Shown here: positions 19,444 through 33,043 of the stretch, one piece after another
How the letters are laid out: each line of letters opens with the position of its first letter
Position numbering within the stretch: position 1 is the stretch's first letter
From: Dermatemys mawii
Lineage: Eukaryota > Chordata > Testudines > Dermatemydidae
NCBI GenBank assembly: GCA_007922305.1
Contig: ML677462.1
Location: 192,868 to 256,867, forward strand
Length of the DNA: 64,000 nt
Reading direction: 5' to 3'
Notes under the pieces: generated by a model
What the model saw: only the letters and a program-made list of their open reading frames with translations
Databases searched by the model: none
Told to the model about the DNA's origin: nothing
Program-made: the position numbers and the translations under genes

Positions 19444-20795
19444 TCTTGTGTGTATAGACAGGGGGCACAGCACATTAATTTAGTAACCCTAAAAATGGTC
19501 CCTTCCCCCTCCAGACCTGCCCAGAATCACTTGCCCGGGGTAGATTAACACCCTCTAGATGGGGGTGGGTAAACTTTTTGGCCCGAGGGCCACAATGGGC
19601 TTCAAAATTGTGCTGAGGGCCACGTAGGGAAGGCCCCGCCCCCTATCCGACCTCCACCCACTTCCCACCCTCTGACAACCCCCCTCAGAAACCCGACCCG
19701 TCCAACCCTCCTCTTCTTCCCTGATCGCCCCTCCAGAGACCCCCCCACTCTGCCCCCCAGGACCCCACCCCCTATCTAGCCCCCATGTGTTCCCTGACCA
19801 CCCTCCCGAGACCCCCCTCACCCTGACCCCCCCAACTGGCTTACCTGATCAGCGGGGCGCGGGGCCCCATGGCTCTCAACGCGCCGCTGGGGTGTGAATC
19901 TTCCCGAGCCGGGAGCGCAGGGCCCCGCGGCTTGCCGTGGTTTGCCCCGGTCTGGAACGCAGGGCCGCGCGGCTTTCCGCCCTTGGCCCGGCCCCCTGCG
20001 GGGAGTGCGGGGCTGCGCGGCTTGCCGCCCTGGGCCGGGAGGGCGGGGCCCCAGCCAAACCTCGCGGGCCGGATAAAAATGGCCGGCGGGCCACATGTGG
20101 CCCGCGGGCCGTAGCTTGCCCACGTCTGCCGTAGATTAACACCCTCCCACTCCGCCTCTCTGAGGAACAGAAAGTTTCTGAGAAAAAAGCCATTTTTTAA
20201 ATCAAAGGGCGTGACGCAAAGTGGCCACACGATGGCGCCGCACCCCTGGTGGGGGACTGTCCTCGGTGCACACGCAGTGCTGGCTGGTGCGGACAGCGAC
20301 CTGGGTCGGCCCGGGAGAGCTGAGTGAAGACCCGTTGCTCCCCGGCAGCCGGCGGCCGTTCTCCATCCCCGGCCAGGCCCAGGCTGCGTCCGCACCCGCC
20401 AGCGCTGCGTGTGCACCGAGGGACGTCAGCCCCAAAGGCCCCTTCCAGCAGCCCCCGGGAATTCATTGCAACGGGCATCTGGAGGGAAAACACCGCTGGG
20501 AACGGGGACGAGGGGAGTTCACCCCCTTTTTCACCAGGACGGTGCAGACTGGCGCCTGGTGGTTTTCGTGTCTGAGGTTGTGGCGCCATCGTGTGGCCAC
20601 TTCGTGTCACTTTCTTTGATTAAAATGGCCTTTTTTCACAAAAACTTTATTTTCTTCAGAGACACACGTGTGTGTGTGTGTGTGTGTTAATCTACCCAGG
20701 GCAAGTGATGCTGAGGCAGGTGTGGAGGGGGAAGGGACCATTTTTAGGGTTACTAAATTAATGTGTTGTGCCCTCTGTGTACACACACACACACA
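19444..20795. mobile_element. Fold-back element with long inverted arms
   Basis: 19444-19555 matches 20687-20795 in reverse complement (shared ATTAATTTAGTAACCCTAAA and CCCTTCCCCCTCCA). 20132-20245 matches about 20575-20700, and 20258-20310 matches about 20375-20430 (GGTGCACACGCAG). The left arm is split by the insertion at 19556-20131; the right arm has about 130 bp absent from the left. No transposase is encoded. Confidence 0.75.
19556..20131. mobile_element. hAT-like element, family B (copy 2), nested in the fold-back element
   Basis: Begins GGGGGTGGGTAAACTTTTTG with GGCCCGAGGGCCAC and ends GCGGGCCGTAGCTTGCCCAC, the inverted pattern of this family. Flanked by 15-bp direct repeats TAGATTAACACCCTC (19541-19555 and 20132-20146), longer than the 8 bp usual for hAT. 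GC-rich interior without coding capacity. Confidence 0.7.
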
Positions 20796-21216
20796 CACTC
20801 CCCCCTTTCTGAGCTGCCAACACATGTCCCAGAAAGAAATAAACCCCTTTGTGTTCAAGGTGAAGGGTTGAATTTTAAATTTTAAATAATTCAGTAGAAA
20901 CGTGTCTCAACCTCTGCCCCGTCCCCGGTCTCTTCTCTCCAGAGCTAGAGCTGGGTGCGTTTTCTCTTTGCGAGGCCCTGGTCTCTAGCTCTCCAGACGC
21001 TCAGCTCTGAAGCAGGGACGGGAAAGGTGGCAAAATCGTCCGCAGCATCATCCCGTTCCTGTTAGGCCTCTGGCGTTTAGGGCAAAGAGGAAGCTCCTCC
21101 ACACCCGTCTGTTTCTGGCGCGTCTTGAAACGGTTCCCCAGCTTGGCTTCCCCAGCTCCTCGGCAGGCTGTTTTTGGGCGGCCTCGTTTTCACTTGCCTT
21201 CGGGTGTCCATATTAT

Positions 21217-21450
21217 TCAAGGGTGAGCAAACTTTTTGGCCCAGGGCCACATCGGGGTTGCGAAACTGTATGTAGGGCCAGGTAGGGAAGGCTGTGCCCC
21301 CCCCCAAACAGCCTGGCCCCTGCCCCCTATTTGACCTCTCCCACTTCCCACCCCCTGACTGCCCCTCTAAGAACCCCCAACCCATCCAACCCCCCCACTC
21401 CTTCTCCACTGACTGCCCCTTCCTGGGACCTCCCGCCCCTTGCGCTTTAG
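21217..21450. mobile_element. hAT-like element, family B (copy 3, partial)
   Basis: AAGGGTGAGCAAACTTTTTG followed by GGCCCAGGGCCACATCGGGG matches the left end of copy 2. The right inverted end is missing. 20796-21216 and 21451-21806 contain no identified feature. Confidence 0.6.
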
Positions 21451-21806
21451 CTTTCATTATCATCATCCTGCCGGTACCACGCTCTCTGGCATCATCTTGG
21501 TCTTTTCTTTACCAAAGCATATTAAAAATAACCCCCCTCCTTTTATTTGTATCCCCCCCGCCCTCCCTTTTCCTCACTTTGTTGCTGGTGTAACTCAAGG
21601 AATGTGTAACCGGACAAAACCTTTGACTGCTCCGTTCTGGGCCCATCCAGCACCTCCCTGAGCAGGATTTGTTGCGTGGCAGACTCCAAGGGACACCAGG
21701 CGCATGTTCCCCCCTCTCTCAAATGACCCCAGGGTGACACCTGCAAGATCCAACGCCTTGTAATCATGCCTGGCTTGCAGGAGACAACGCTGTGCGCTCC
21801 CTAGGG

Positions 21807-22293
21807 CAGAGGTTCTTCAACTGAGCGTGGTGGGGGGGGAGCGTGTCTGTGGACAGTGCCCGTTAAGCTGTGTGCGGGGGAGGGGGCGGGGTGGGCACAC
21901 ACTCAAGAATGAAGGGCCAGCCACCTAATTAGCGGAGCCGGAGAGAGATGGCCTTCCCGGCCCCAGCTCGGGGGCTGCTGTAGTGGGGGAGAGAGGGAGA
22001 GACCCCCCCCACTCCTTTCCAACCCCAGCTCGGGCGGGGCACAGAGGGCACATCCATCGCGTTAGAAAGGTAAAACTACTGATATTAAAATAGGAGCTGT
22101 GGGCTTTTATTTGTAGAACAACCCCCGTGTTCATTATTATTAAGGTGTGTTTTTGATATAGTGCTTTTCTCCAAAGCGCTTTCTGACAGTTAGCTAAGGG
22201 TAGGAATAACATTTGGAAAAATCCGTAAGTGGCCCGCTGAGACCCTCGCCCATTTTCAAGGGGGGGTCCGCAAAAAAATGCTGAGAACCCCTG
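21807..22293. mobile_element. hAT-like MITE with GGTTCTCAAC-type ends
   Basis: The left end CAGAGGTTCTTCAACT is mirrored by the right end GCTGAGAACCCCTG. The interior contains the A/T-rich block TGTTCATTATTATTAAGGTG. No clear target-site duplication. Noncoding. Confidence 0.55.
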
Positions 22294-22635
22294 GGCTGGG
22301 GGGAATCTGTGAGACCTGGTGAAGGGATCTGTACCCAGAGCTAAGAAGCAATCTACTTCCCTGGTGACGTGGGGAGAAAAGCTTTCTGGAGCCGGGTTGA
22401 TTTCAAAGCAGTGATCTCCCCCGCAGCCCCCCCAGTTTATCTCTTCTCTTCTCAGCCTCACTAATCCGGCTCAGAGCCTTTAGCGAGAGGCCCAAACACC
22501 ATTTTCTGTGCCCGTCCTGTCCAGGGCAGAGCGGGGAACTGGCGCTTTTCTAGGAATTGTCCCTAGGTTTCTGGGAAAACGTGAATGGCGCAAAGTGGAG
22601 GGGTAAAGGTAGCTGCAGGATAAAAGAACAGCTAC

Positions 22636-22708
22636 CGCCCGAACAGGGACTTGAACCCTGGACCCTCAGATTAAAAGTCTGATGCTCTACCGACTGAGCT
22701 ATCCGGGC
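22636..22708 (-). tRNA. tRNA-Lys (anticodon TTT)
   Basis: 73 nt on the minus strand: begins GCCCGGATAGCTCAGTCGG, anticodon loop CTTTTAA, T arm CAGGGTTCAAGTCCCTG, discriminator G. All arms pair, and a T run follows about 10 nt downstream (TTCTTTTATC). Intact, lying about 1.6 kb outside the first histone pair. Confidence 0.97.
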
Positions 22709-24274
22709 TCACTCAATGCAGTCTGAGGCTTTTTATTTTTAAACTGAGTTCCTGCTCCTCCCCAGGGGTGCAAATTTCTGCTCTTGTAGCTAAAGGCGGG
22801 GGAATGGGGGGTGCAGGGAGGAGCTACCCTGCTACTCAGCATTTAATCATTAATGACCCTTCTAGCAGCAGCCTAATTCTTGGGCGGGGGGGAGGGCTGA
22901 GTGAAGACAGGAGGGGATTGGTCCAGGATGGCCACCCCCAAAGGTTCCCGCTCCCCCCAAATCAGCAGCGTGACTTTAAGATCCCGAGAGGATGTAAAAA
23001 CAATAGATCTGGGGAGTTCCGGTTTGCCTTCGGCTTCGGGAGCCTTGAGGGTGCCCGAGGGGCGGGGTGTGTATGTGTGTGGGGGGGTCACATTTGGAAG
23101 CTTCCTCCGCAGCCCCGGGGCTGGGAAGGGCAGGTTCGCTCTAAGGACCCGCCTGAAATCACCCCATTGTTCAGGGAAGAGGAAAAGGGAACCCCCCCCC
23201 AAAGGCGTTTCCGTTCCGACCAATGAGAGGCGGCGGATCGCACCGCGTCCAATCAGAGCCGGTCTTGAGCTTCGAAAGCCGGCAGAGGAGCGCTTTGGTG
23301 TGACACCCCTCCGCACTGCCCAAGTAATTTGGGGGGGTGCCCACGGATCGGGCCCCTGCAGATCTCTAGCGAAGGGAGCTCAGTGTCCCGCCCCCCCATT
23401 CTGCTCCCCACAGGGGACCCGCTTTTTAGCTGCTTTAAATATTTACCAGCCCAGCCGTTCGCTGTGACGTGACTCGGGAACCCCCCCCAGATCCCAAAGA
23501 GAAAATTCACCCTAGAACCGGATTTAACTTGGATTTCTTCCCCCGCCCCGTTGTTGCGGGTTAAGGGCCGGGCTCCTTGCTCCGGCGCGCCCATGGGCTG
23601 GGGGATTTCAGGTCCCGCCTGGTTTTCCAGCTCCCCTTCCCGCCCAGGGAGGTGGACCAGGAACGCGAGTATTTGGGGCTTTGGTAGCTTGAGTAAGGCA
23701 ACTATCGCCGCTTGTCCCCGGAGAGGCAGCACCTGGAGTACGGATCTGGGGCTATTGCGGATTGTGTACGCCCTGGACCAGCTGATTTAACTCCGGCTTT
23801 GTGGATAACCTAAGTCCTATACCCAGAGGTACAAACACTTTCCCCAACGCCTCTCATTCGCTTTAATAAGTTTGATTTTTAAGAAGCGCTTTGTACCAGG
23901 TCTTCTACTGTACAAATCACAAGAACAAAAATATCGGAATTAAATCCCACTTCATCCACCAAGAGCTGCGCTGCCTTTCCACAGCGGGAGCAAATCAAGG
24001 TCAGCCCCGCGCCCTTTAGCAAGGCAAAAAACCCACTTCGCGGACGAAGTAACAAAGTAAAGCAGGCTAAGGAATAGCTCATTAAAATAACCACTTCAAA
24101 GACTTTCTAAAGCGCACCCCAGAAAACCCCAAAACAAACTAGTTACTTAAATGGACGGGTAATGAAAGTAAGAGAACCACCCACGAGGGCTCCTCTGGGA
24201 GCTGCCTTCCCAAGGCACGTACGATGCACAACGTGTGGTGTGGTGTGTACAGCTCTCTTAGAGAAACAGTGGGT
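22709..24274. other. GC-rich intergenic DNA with CCAAT boxes
   Basis: No gene recognised. At 23215-23260 two CCAAT boxes occur close together (GACCAATGAGAGG, GTCCAATCAGAGCC), an arrangement like histone promoters, but no histone coding sequence follows on either side. C runs and open frames at 22870-23470 look like noise. Confidence 0.4.
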
Positions 24275-24290
24275 GGCTCTTAAAAGAGCC
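24275..24290 (-). terminator. Histone 3' stem-loop of H2B at 24322-24702
   Basis: On the minus strand GGCTCTTTTAAGAGCC: a perfect 6-bp stem with loop UUUA, bound by SLBP for replication-dependent mRNA 3' processing. It starts 32 nt after the stop codon. A purine-rich downstream element follows. Confidence 0.97.
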
Positions 24291-24321
24291 TTTGAGGTTT
24301 TTCAATGGACACGCACAGCGG

Positions 24322-25489
<1,168 letters not shown>

Positions 25490-25516
25490 GCATTGACACC
25501 AATTCCTGAAAACAAA

Positions 25517-25532
25517 GGCTCTTTTAAGAGCC
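25517..25532 (+). terminator. Histone 3' stem-loop of H2A at 25100
   Basis: GGCTCTTTTAAGAGCC, perfect hairpin starting 27 nt after the stop codon. Confidence 0.97.
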
Positions 25533-25539
25533 ACTACAA

Positions 25540-27457
25540 TTTCACAAGGTGCTGGGACTCACTGTTGTCTAGTACAGAAGGGGAAGCAGGGAAAATGGTG
25601 CCTGTTCCCATTGTTGCACTAATATGATTCTAGACTACACAGTGGGAGAATAGTTATAGCTGCTGTGATTCCTTTACCCCTTTCAAGAAATGAATCCTTA
25701 GACTTTTTGAACAGACCAACCTACATCCAGAAGTAAAATATTTCAAGCTCCCAAAATGTAGTACCTGGGTTCACTTTGGGTTAAACTTTTCTTTTTGCCC
25801 AGCTGCACAGTTTTCATTCAGGTTTCAGGAACCCTGTACTGAGGTGCTTATCAACCTCACAGCCTGAAAACATTAACCTCTGAATGTGTTTCCTACAACC
25901 ACACAGAAAATGGAGAGGTGAGCTGGGAAAGGAACCAGGTATCTGGGGCTCTAGCTGTGTGTTTTAAGCTTTGGATTCCTGGTTCAGGGAAGGTGTAATT
26001 CACAATAGCTGTTGGTCTCAGCATTTCAGGAAATTTGAATTAATTTATTACAAATTTATGTAGCTAATTGCCATGTTACTTTTTGGGTTTTACTAGATTT
26101 TATACATTATTTTTGTCAGTAGTAAGCAAAGTAAGCTGGGAGGGTGCTTGATACATTCAAGATAACTAATTACTAGAGACAAGTATCCGAGGGATAGCTG
26201 GGTTAGTCTGTATCCACAAAACCACTGCAGAGTCCTGTAGACTTCAGTTGCAGGGCTTCAGGCTCTATCCAAACAGTGGCAGGCTCTGGTTCCAGCCTCA
26301 CCATCCCCACCCTAGACCCCCCTGCCCATCTCATCCAGGGCTTAATTTGTTCTGGAGCTGAGTAAGTTTTCTGCTGTGAAAAGTGATATTGACACACAAA
26401 TATTGCTTTTCACAGCAGCAGACTTAATAGATAGCAAGTCTCTTTTAAAAAAACCAAAACAAACAGCAAAAGACAAGAAGATGCAGAATGCCTTATTTGT
26501 GTTTCTATTCTGTTTAGGGTCACTAGAGAATTGTACACTTCATGACTGAGTCTGAAAAAAACATACATAAATAAATTACAATGATCTTGACATCTTTGTG
26601 TGCATATTTTTTTCCTAAAGTTAAGTATTTTAAGAAAAATTGTCAGGGTAGCCACTAGGAAGAGTTGGTGGTCATAGTCTGTGGCCACTAAAGAGTTTGT
26701 TGGGTGACCCTAATCCTCTGAATATCAGGAGCCAGGAATGGAAGCCAGGGTAGATTACTCCATGATTGCCCTGTTCCGCACACTCCCTCCTGAAGCTCGG
26801 GTATGGACTGCTGTCAGGGATAGGATATTGCAAAATGGACCATAGTCTGACCCAATATGGCAGCTCTTATGTTCTTGTCACTGTCATTTTGGGTGGTCAC
26901 AGTTAAAGAGGGGACTACATTTTGAGAAATAGATCATTTTCCCTGTTTTTGTTTTTAATGGAAGTAAGAGGAGCTCTTTTATAGGGTTTGGCAAAGGCAT
27001 GTTATGGAACACATTTCTTTTACTGTACTTCCATTTTAAAAGCATGGGCTTTCTCTCACTAGGATGTGGGGGATAAATACAAAGGAAAAAACCAAAGCAG
27101 CCCATGAAGAAATAAGTCAGGGAGCAAGTATGAAGGTAGTGCACAAAATCCCACTCTACACCTAAATTTTGTTACTTTGGTTCTGAGCCAACTTTAGAAT
27201 GTTTTTTAACCTTAATTCTGTTGTTTACATAAATGTGATTTGCAGCAAATCCAGCTCTTTCTATGCAATCAGGGAAGGGCTTTTAGACTGAACATCTACT
27301 TTGTGGGTGTGTGGCTGAGGGTTCAACACCCACAAACCCATGTAAGATATGACCTTGATGTTTCAATGTATCCATTAGTGTGTTCAGTGTAGATCACCTC
27401 ATGCCGGATCACATTCGTCAGGAAAACCTTGAGCTCTCCCAGAGCTTTTTTTCATGT
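25540..27457. other. Intergenic DNA with old repeat fragments
   Basis: No gene seen. A SINE piece (GGGTTAGTCTGTATCCAC) lies near 26200 and a LINE 3'-end piece (GACCATAGTCTGACCCAATA) at 26838-26857. The remainder is A/T-rich unique-looking sequence. Confidence 0.5.
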
Positions 27458-27466
27458 ATTAGCTCT

Positions 27467-27624
27467 AGAGTTGTCAACTCTGACTGAAGCTATGCTGGGA
27501 GATTTTTCTCCCTCCAGTATGACAATGTCATTTTCTTAAAATCTGTCTGGTTGCTTTCAATAGATATTGAATCAATGCCAATTCCTGGATACTCCAGGCC
27601 AAACCTGGAGAACTGGCAACCCTC
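27467..27624. mobile_element. Short hAT-like MITE
   Basis: 158 bp with ends AGAGTTGTCAACTCT and AGAACTGGCAACCCTC (inverted match) and direct repeats ATTAGCTCT on both sides (27458-27466, 27625-27633). Noncoding. Confidence 0.75.
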
Positions 27625-27684
27625 ATTAGCTCTAAAATGAACTTCACACCCCTGCCATGTGAGATAGATACAGGCTGGCTAAAT

Positions 27685-27981
27685 CAGGGATAGGCAACCT
27701 ATGGCACTTGTGCCAAAGGAAGCACAAGAGATGATTTTCAGTGGCACTCACACTACCCAGATCCTGGCCCACTAGGCCAGGGGACTGAATTTTAAATGAA
27801 GCTACTTAAACATTTTTAAAACCTTATTTACTTCACATGCAATAGTTTAGTTATATATTAAAGACTTGTAGAAAGAAATTATCTAAGAACATTAAAATGT
27901 ATTACTGGCATGCAAAACCTTACAATTACAGTGAATTAATGAAGACTTGGCACACCACTTCTGAAAGGTTGCCTATCCCTG
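27685..27981. mobile_element. hAT-like nonautonomous element, full copy
   Basis: The left end CAGGGATAGGCAACC and right end GGTTGCCTATCCCTG are perfect inverted repeats. Flanks GGCTAAAT and TTCTAAAT share six of eight bases, consistent with an 8-bp duplication. Same family as 1789-2081. Lies just downstream, in the direction of transcription, of the orphan H4-type promoter at 28033-28220. Confidence 0.85.
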
Positions 27982-28032
27982 TTCTAAATATTGGATAATA
28001 ATCCCAACTCTCCCCCATTTTTGCGGTGCCCC

Positions 28033-28220
28033 TTCCGACCCAAGCAGACGGAAAACTTAGAGGGAGCAAGACCCGCAGAGGACCAGCTACCGGTACTTCA
28101 ACTCTGTGTCCTCCCAAGCCCTAGCTACTTCACTTCCACCAATGAGAGCTCTTGCCACATTGGCCAATCAGCATACAGTCCTTAATTTTAAATTCAAAGA
28201 GTTAAATTTTGGCGCCTTTT
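28033..28220 (-). promoter_or_regulatory. Orphan H4-type promoter (minus strand)
   Basis: Read on the minus strand: GGCGCCAAAATTTAACTC, a TTTGAATTTAAAATTA block, GATTGGCC, CTCATTGGTGG and CTTGGGTCGGAAGG, in the same order as the active H4 promoter at 36290-36500 (GCGCCAAAATTCACTC, TTGTATTTGAAG, GATTGGCTGG, CTCATTGGTCG, CTGGTCGGATCC). No H4 coding sequence or histone hairpin follows; a hAT-like element occupies the expected place. Confidence 0.65.
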
Positions 28221-28229
28221 CTGCCCAAA

Positions 28230-29207
28230 TTTTTTCCAGAAGTCAGTTTAGCATTAGTTATTTGGGAATTACATTGTACCCTGGAGTTCATGGGCTGCAA
28301 ATCATTTCAGGGATCGCTGAGGGAGGCAGGCCGCAAACTTAGTTTTTCCTTTACTTGTCAGTCCGTCCCTGCATATTTGCTTAACTACATGTTCCTCTCC
28401 CTTAACTCGGGAGAGATTTAAAAGCTCCCCTTTGGACTTTGGAAATCAGGTACAGAATTTTTCAACAAAGTGTCACAGGTTTGGGGCTAGGGAGGTGACG
28501 GGGCATAAATGGGTCCACCCCATGGCCGTGCAAATGGGACACTGTTCTTTCGGCCACATCCTGAAGTCTGCCCTCCCACGACGCTATCTGCAAGTTTTTT
28601 CATCCGCAGCCCAGCTATGGGGTGTGTCCGCCCCCCTCAATTCACAGTTAGGAGTTTCCTAATCACTAGGCTGTTTGCAAACGTAAAGTGACCTTTCGTC
28701 TGCTCCTCACTCCCCTGGGGGAGAGTCACGCGGGCAGCAGTTTGGAATCAAGGACTGTTGGGGGTAGAAACTCCTGCATTGCCTCGGTGCAAGTGACTAA
28801 CTTCGGGTGCTTAGTGTCTAAGGGACTAGAAGGACTCAGTGGTTGTGTGGATACAGACGAACACGGCTACTACTGAAACCGTCCTTTGTCTCTGGAAGGG
28901 AGTTGCTTTTAGGTGCAGAGATGTCAAAGACTATTGGGGAAAATAAGTATTTTAGAAAAAGAGTGACTATTATATAAAACATGTTCAGATCTTAATAAAA
29001 TATTTTTACATCTTCTGAAATGAGCAACCCTATTAAGTGAAAAAGAGCTCCTATTTTTGATTTTACATACCAAGCCTCAAGATTATGTAATTACCTTAAA
29101 TGTGTTTCCCCCCTCAAGGGTTTTGCACAACATAATACTTCTACAAAAAAATCAAATCTTTTTAGTTATTAGCTGTGACTCCCAGCTCTCTCATGGAGAA
29201 AGTGGGT
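28230..29207. other. Intergenic DNA, no gene seen
   Basis: A SINE fragment in reverse (GGATACAGACGAACACGGCT) lies near 28849-28868. The rest is unremarkable unique-looking sequence. Confidence 0.5.
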
Positions 29208-29223
29208 GGCTCTTAAAAGAGCC
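29208..29223 (-). terminator. Histone 3' stem-loop of H2B at 29255
   Basis: Minus-strand GGCTCTTTTAAGAGCC, starting 32 nt after the stop codon. The flanking 3' UTR is nearly identical to that of the H2B genes at 24322 and 53419. Confidence 0.97.
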
Positions 29224-29254
29224 TTTGGGGTTTTTCAATGGACACGCACAGCGG

Positions 29255-30427
<1,173 letters not shown>

Positions 30428-30488
30428 AGCTGCTGCAACCCCTGGTGGGGGAGCAGTTTCCCCACGACTCGATCTGCGTGAACCCAAA

Positions 30489-30504
30489 GGCTCTTTTAAG
30501 AGCC
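30489..30504 (+). terminator. Histone 3' stem-loop of H2A at 30038
   Basis: GGCTCTTTTAAGAGCC, 61 nt after the stop codon, farther than in most copies here. Confidence 0.96.
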
Positions 30505-31262
30505 ACCCACAAATTCATAAAAAGAGCTTTTCAGTGTTATATAGTTCCTAAAAAACCTGTAGGTTACTATGGTGCGGTGGGTACCGAGTTGGGATGTTTA
30601 TTTCTGGTGTAAACGGAGTAGTGTGACAATCGTAGTAGTGTGGGGGGAAGGCAATTCAATGAGTTGGGTAAACATCGCTGTTTCTGTTTAAGAGCCAAAG
30701 GGGATAGATCGAAACTGAATTGTTTTTCCCCGTGTTGTGAGGTCGAGCTGGGACTGCGCTGTCGGTGAGAAGGCAAAGAATGAGGACCGAACAAGCTATG
30801 GAGTGAGGAATAAGACCTTGCCCCGTAATCTCGCTCCCCTTTTGTTAGATCCTATATCAAAACCCCCTACTCTCTCTCTAGGACAGCATAAAGTCTATTA
30901 CCATGGACATTAGTGATTTCTATACAGCCCTATGGATCATATGCTCCCGTGGGTCTAGCTTCCATTCAGTCTTTATGACTGCGAGACGGAGGGGCGGGCA
31001 GTGCATTCAGACGAGAGGCATGGATTCAAATGGGAGCCCGAGGTTTGTTTCGGGCGGGGGGTTACAGAGGGGAAAATGCCCCTCCTATGCGATCGACAGA
31101 AGCGTTCTGCACGCCTGGCTCTCACTGGATTCAGTTCGAATCTTTGCAGCCTCTGCCCAGGGCTGTATTGCAGGGCTGGGGTCCCCGACTCGCCGTGCGT
31201 TGTGTTAGCCAAGGACTGACCCCACCGTTCTTCCCCCGCTACAGCACTCCGGTGTAAAATCT
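30505..31262. other. Intergenic DNA, no gene seen
   Basis: Unique-looking sequence between the H2A gene and the H3 promoter. No tRNA, histone or known repeat was recognised. Confidence 0.5.
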
Positions 31263-31345
31263 CCAGCCAATGCCTGTCAAGCCCGGGAAATTCAAATATT
31301 CGCCAGCCAATCAGAGGACGAGACTTGGTTATAGAAACTCTTCCC
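31263..31345 (+). promoter_or_regulatory. Duplicated H3-type promoter module (upstream copy)
   Basis: AGCCAATGCCTGTCAAGCCC, GGGAAATTCAAAT, AGCCAATCAGAGGACG and GGTTATAGAAA follow the same order as the active H3 promoter at 31512-31607, but no gene begins here. A third CCAAT (CAGCCAATCCCC, about 31397) lies between them. Confidence 0.6.
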
Positions 31346-31511
31346 CCACCCATATGACACCCTCCATCTCTAAGTAGGTGGCCGGTTACAAGTTCCAGCC
31401 AATCCCCGTCCAGAGATCCTCCGTTGTCCCCAGAGATCGCTTTCTTCGCCCTTACTTCCAAAGCGCTCAACCCACAGAAGCCTCTTGAGCCCAGTGGAGG
31501 GAGGAGTGCCC

Positions 31512-31610
31512 TATAGCCAATCCGTGCTGAGCCCGGGAAATTTAAACCCCTCAACCGTCGTCCTTGCAGTCTTTAGCCAATCAGGAGTTAGTGTTGGGAT
31601 ATAAATTGCA
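31512..31610 (+). promoter_or_regulatory. H3 promoter
   Basis: CCAAT boxes at about 31517 and 31577-31581, the shared block GAGCCCGGGAAATTTAAAC, and TATAAATT at 31600-31607, about 75-80 nt upstream of the ATG. The H3 gene at 44002 has the same arrangement. Confidence 0.85.
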
Positions 31611-31666
31611 CACAAGCGAGGCTAAATGCTTATTGTTCTGTGGTTAGAGTGGAGTGAGGTTCGTAG

Positions 31667-32092
<426 letters not shown>

Positions 32093-32140
32093 AGCCACCT
32101 GCGTCGGAGCCAGTGGGCTTCCCCAAAACAACCCCCCAAA

Positions 32141-32156
32141 GGCTCTTCTAAGAGCC
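32141..32156 (+). terminator. Histone 3' stem-loop of H3 at 31682
   Basis: GGCTCTTCTAAGAGCC: 6-bp stem with loop UCUA in place of the UUUA found in most copies here. Followed by CGAAAGAGCTGAC (about 32171), a U7-type downstream element. Confidence 0.95.
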
Positions 32157-32969
32157 ACCACATGATCACTCGAAAGAGCTGACATTGGTGCTTTGTTAAT
32201 CCGGTTTAAATTTATAGTGCAGGGTAAAGCTCGTGTCCTATAATTTAAAAGAGGTCTATATCATGGTCGGGTTTTCAGATTCCACCCCCCCCCCCAGCCC
32301 ATATGTTTAGTCCTCCAGAAAGTGTCAGTATAACCCTAGCGAGATGAAATGGGGGTGGTTTGCGTTTACACTTAACTGAAATGTTGGTAGTGAAATGGGG
32401 AGTTGGTACTGGTGCACCTGAAATCCATACGTTTCCGCATGGCTTGGCATAACTGATCTATGGATGAAAACCACCCGAGGAACAGCATCTTTAAAGGCCT
32501 TATTCGACTGACTCCAGTCCGCCCCGTCTCCTCAGATATCGGTTCCATGGATTTTTATATGTAAAATTTGTGCTTGGATTGCCTGGGAGAAAAATATGTG
32601 GATGAAAATAAATGTACTTAAAACGAATTGACCGAAATGACCACAAGGTGGCGCCGTATCCTCAAGCCATATCCATGATGTATTTATCTGAACATGGAGG
32701 CTGAGAACCGGCTTCTTTTTAAGAACACAGCCACTAGTTGCGGGGAGGGGGGGACAATATAAGGCTAAAATTCGTTCATCCGAGATAATGATAATAATTG
32801 GCCGAGACAAATCGGTGGAATCTAGAAGGTCTCCATCTGCAGCACTTCCAAGCGTCTAAAGTCTGGTTGTTATAAAATAGGCTATGAACCTGTTTAGGGT
32901 AAGGAGACGTGACCAGACGTGCTAATATACTTGAGAAGTGTTAAAGACTCGCTTCATTTAAATCGACCT
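32157..32969. other. Intergenic DNA between H3 and the tRNA group
   Basis: No gene. Contains a poly-C run near 32285 and the CTCF-type motif at 32641. Confidence 0.5.
32641..32655 (+). promoter_or_regulatory. CTCF-type binding motif
   Basis: CCACAAGGTGGCGCC is a near-perfect match to the CTCF core (CCASNAGRKGGCGC). It lies between the H3 gene and the tRNA group, a plausible boundary or loop anchor in the cluster. The call is by motif only. Confidence 0.55.
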
Positions 32970-32986
32970 CGTCCCTGGGTGGGCTC

Positions 32987-33037
<51 letters not shown>

Positions 33038-33043
33038 AGAGAC
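32970..33043 (-). tRNA. tRNA-Asn (anticodon GTT)
   Basis: 74 nt: starts GTCTCTGTGGCGCAATCGG, anticodon loop CTGTTAA, T arm TGGTGGTTCGAGCCCACC, discriminator G. All stems pair. Unlike its neighbours it has no run of four T within 25 nt downstream on the minus strand, so its terminator is unclear. Confidence 0.96.

Noticed and set aside
22901..23467. 188-codon frame near a CCAAT-rich segment
   Set aside because: Considered as a possible histone-linked gene, but the product has no known domain and both strands are open because of base composition.
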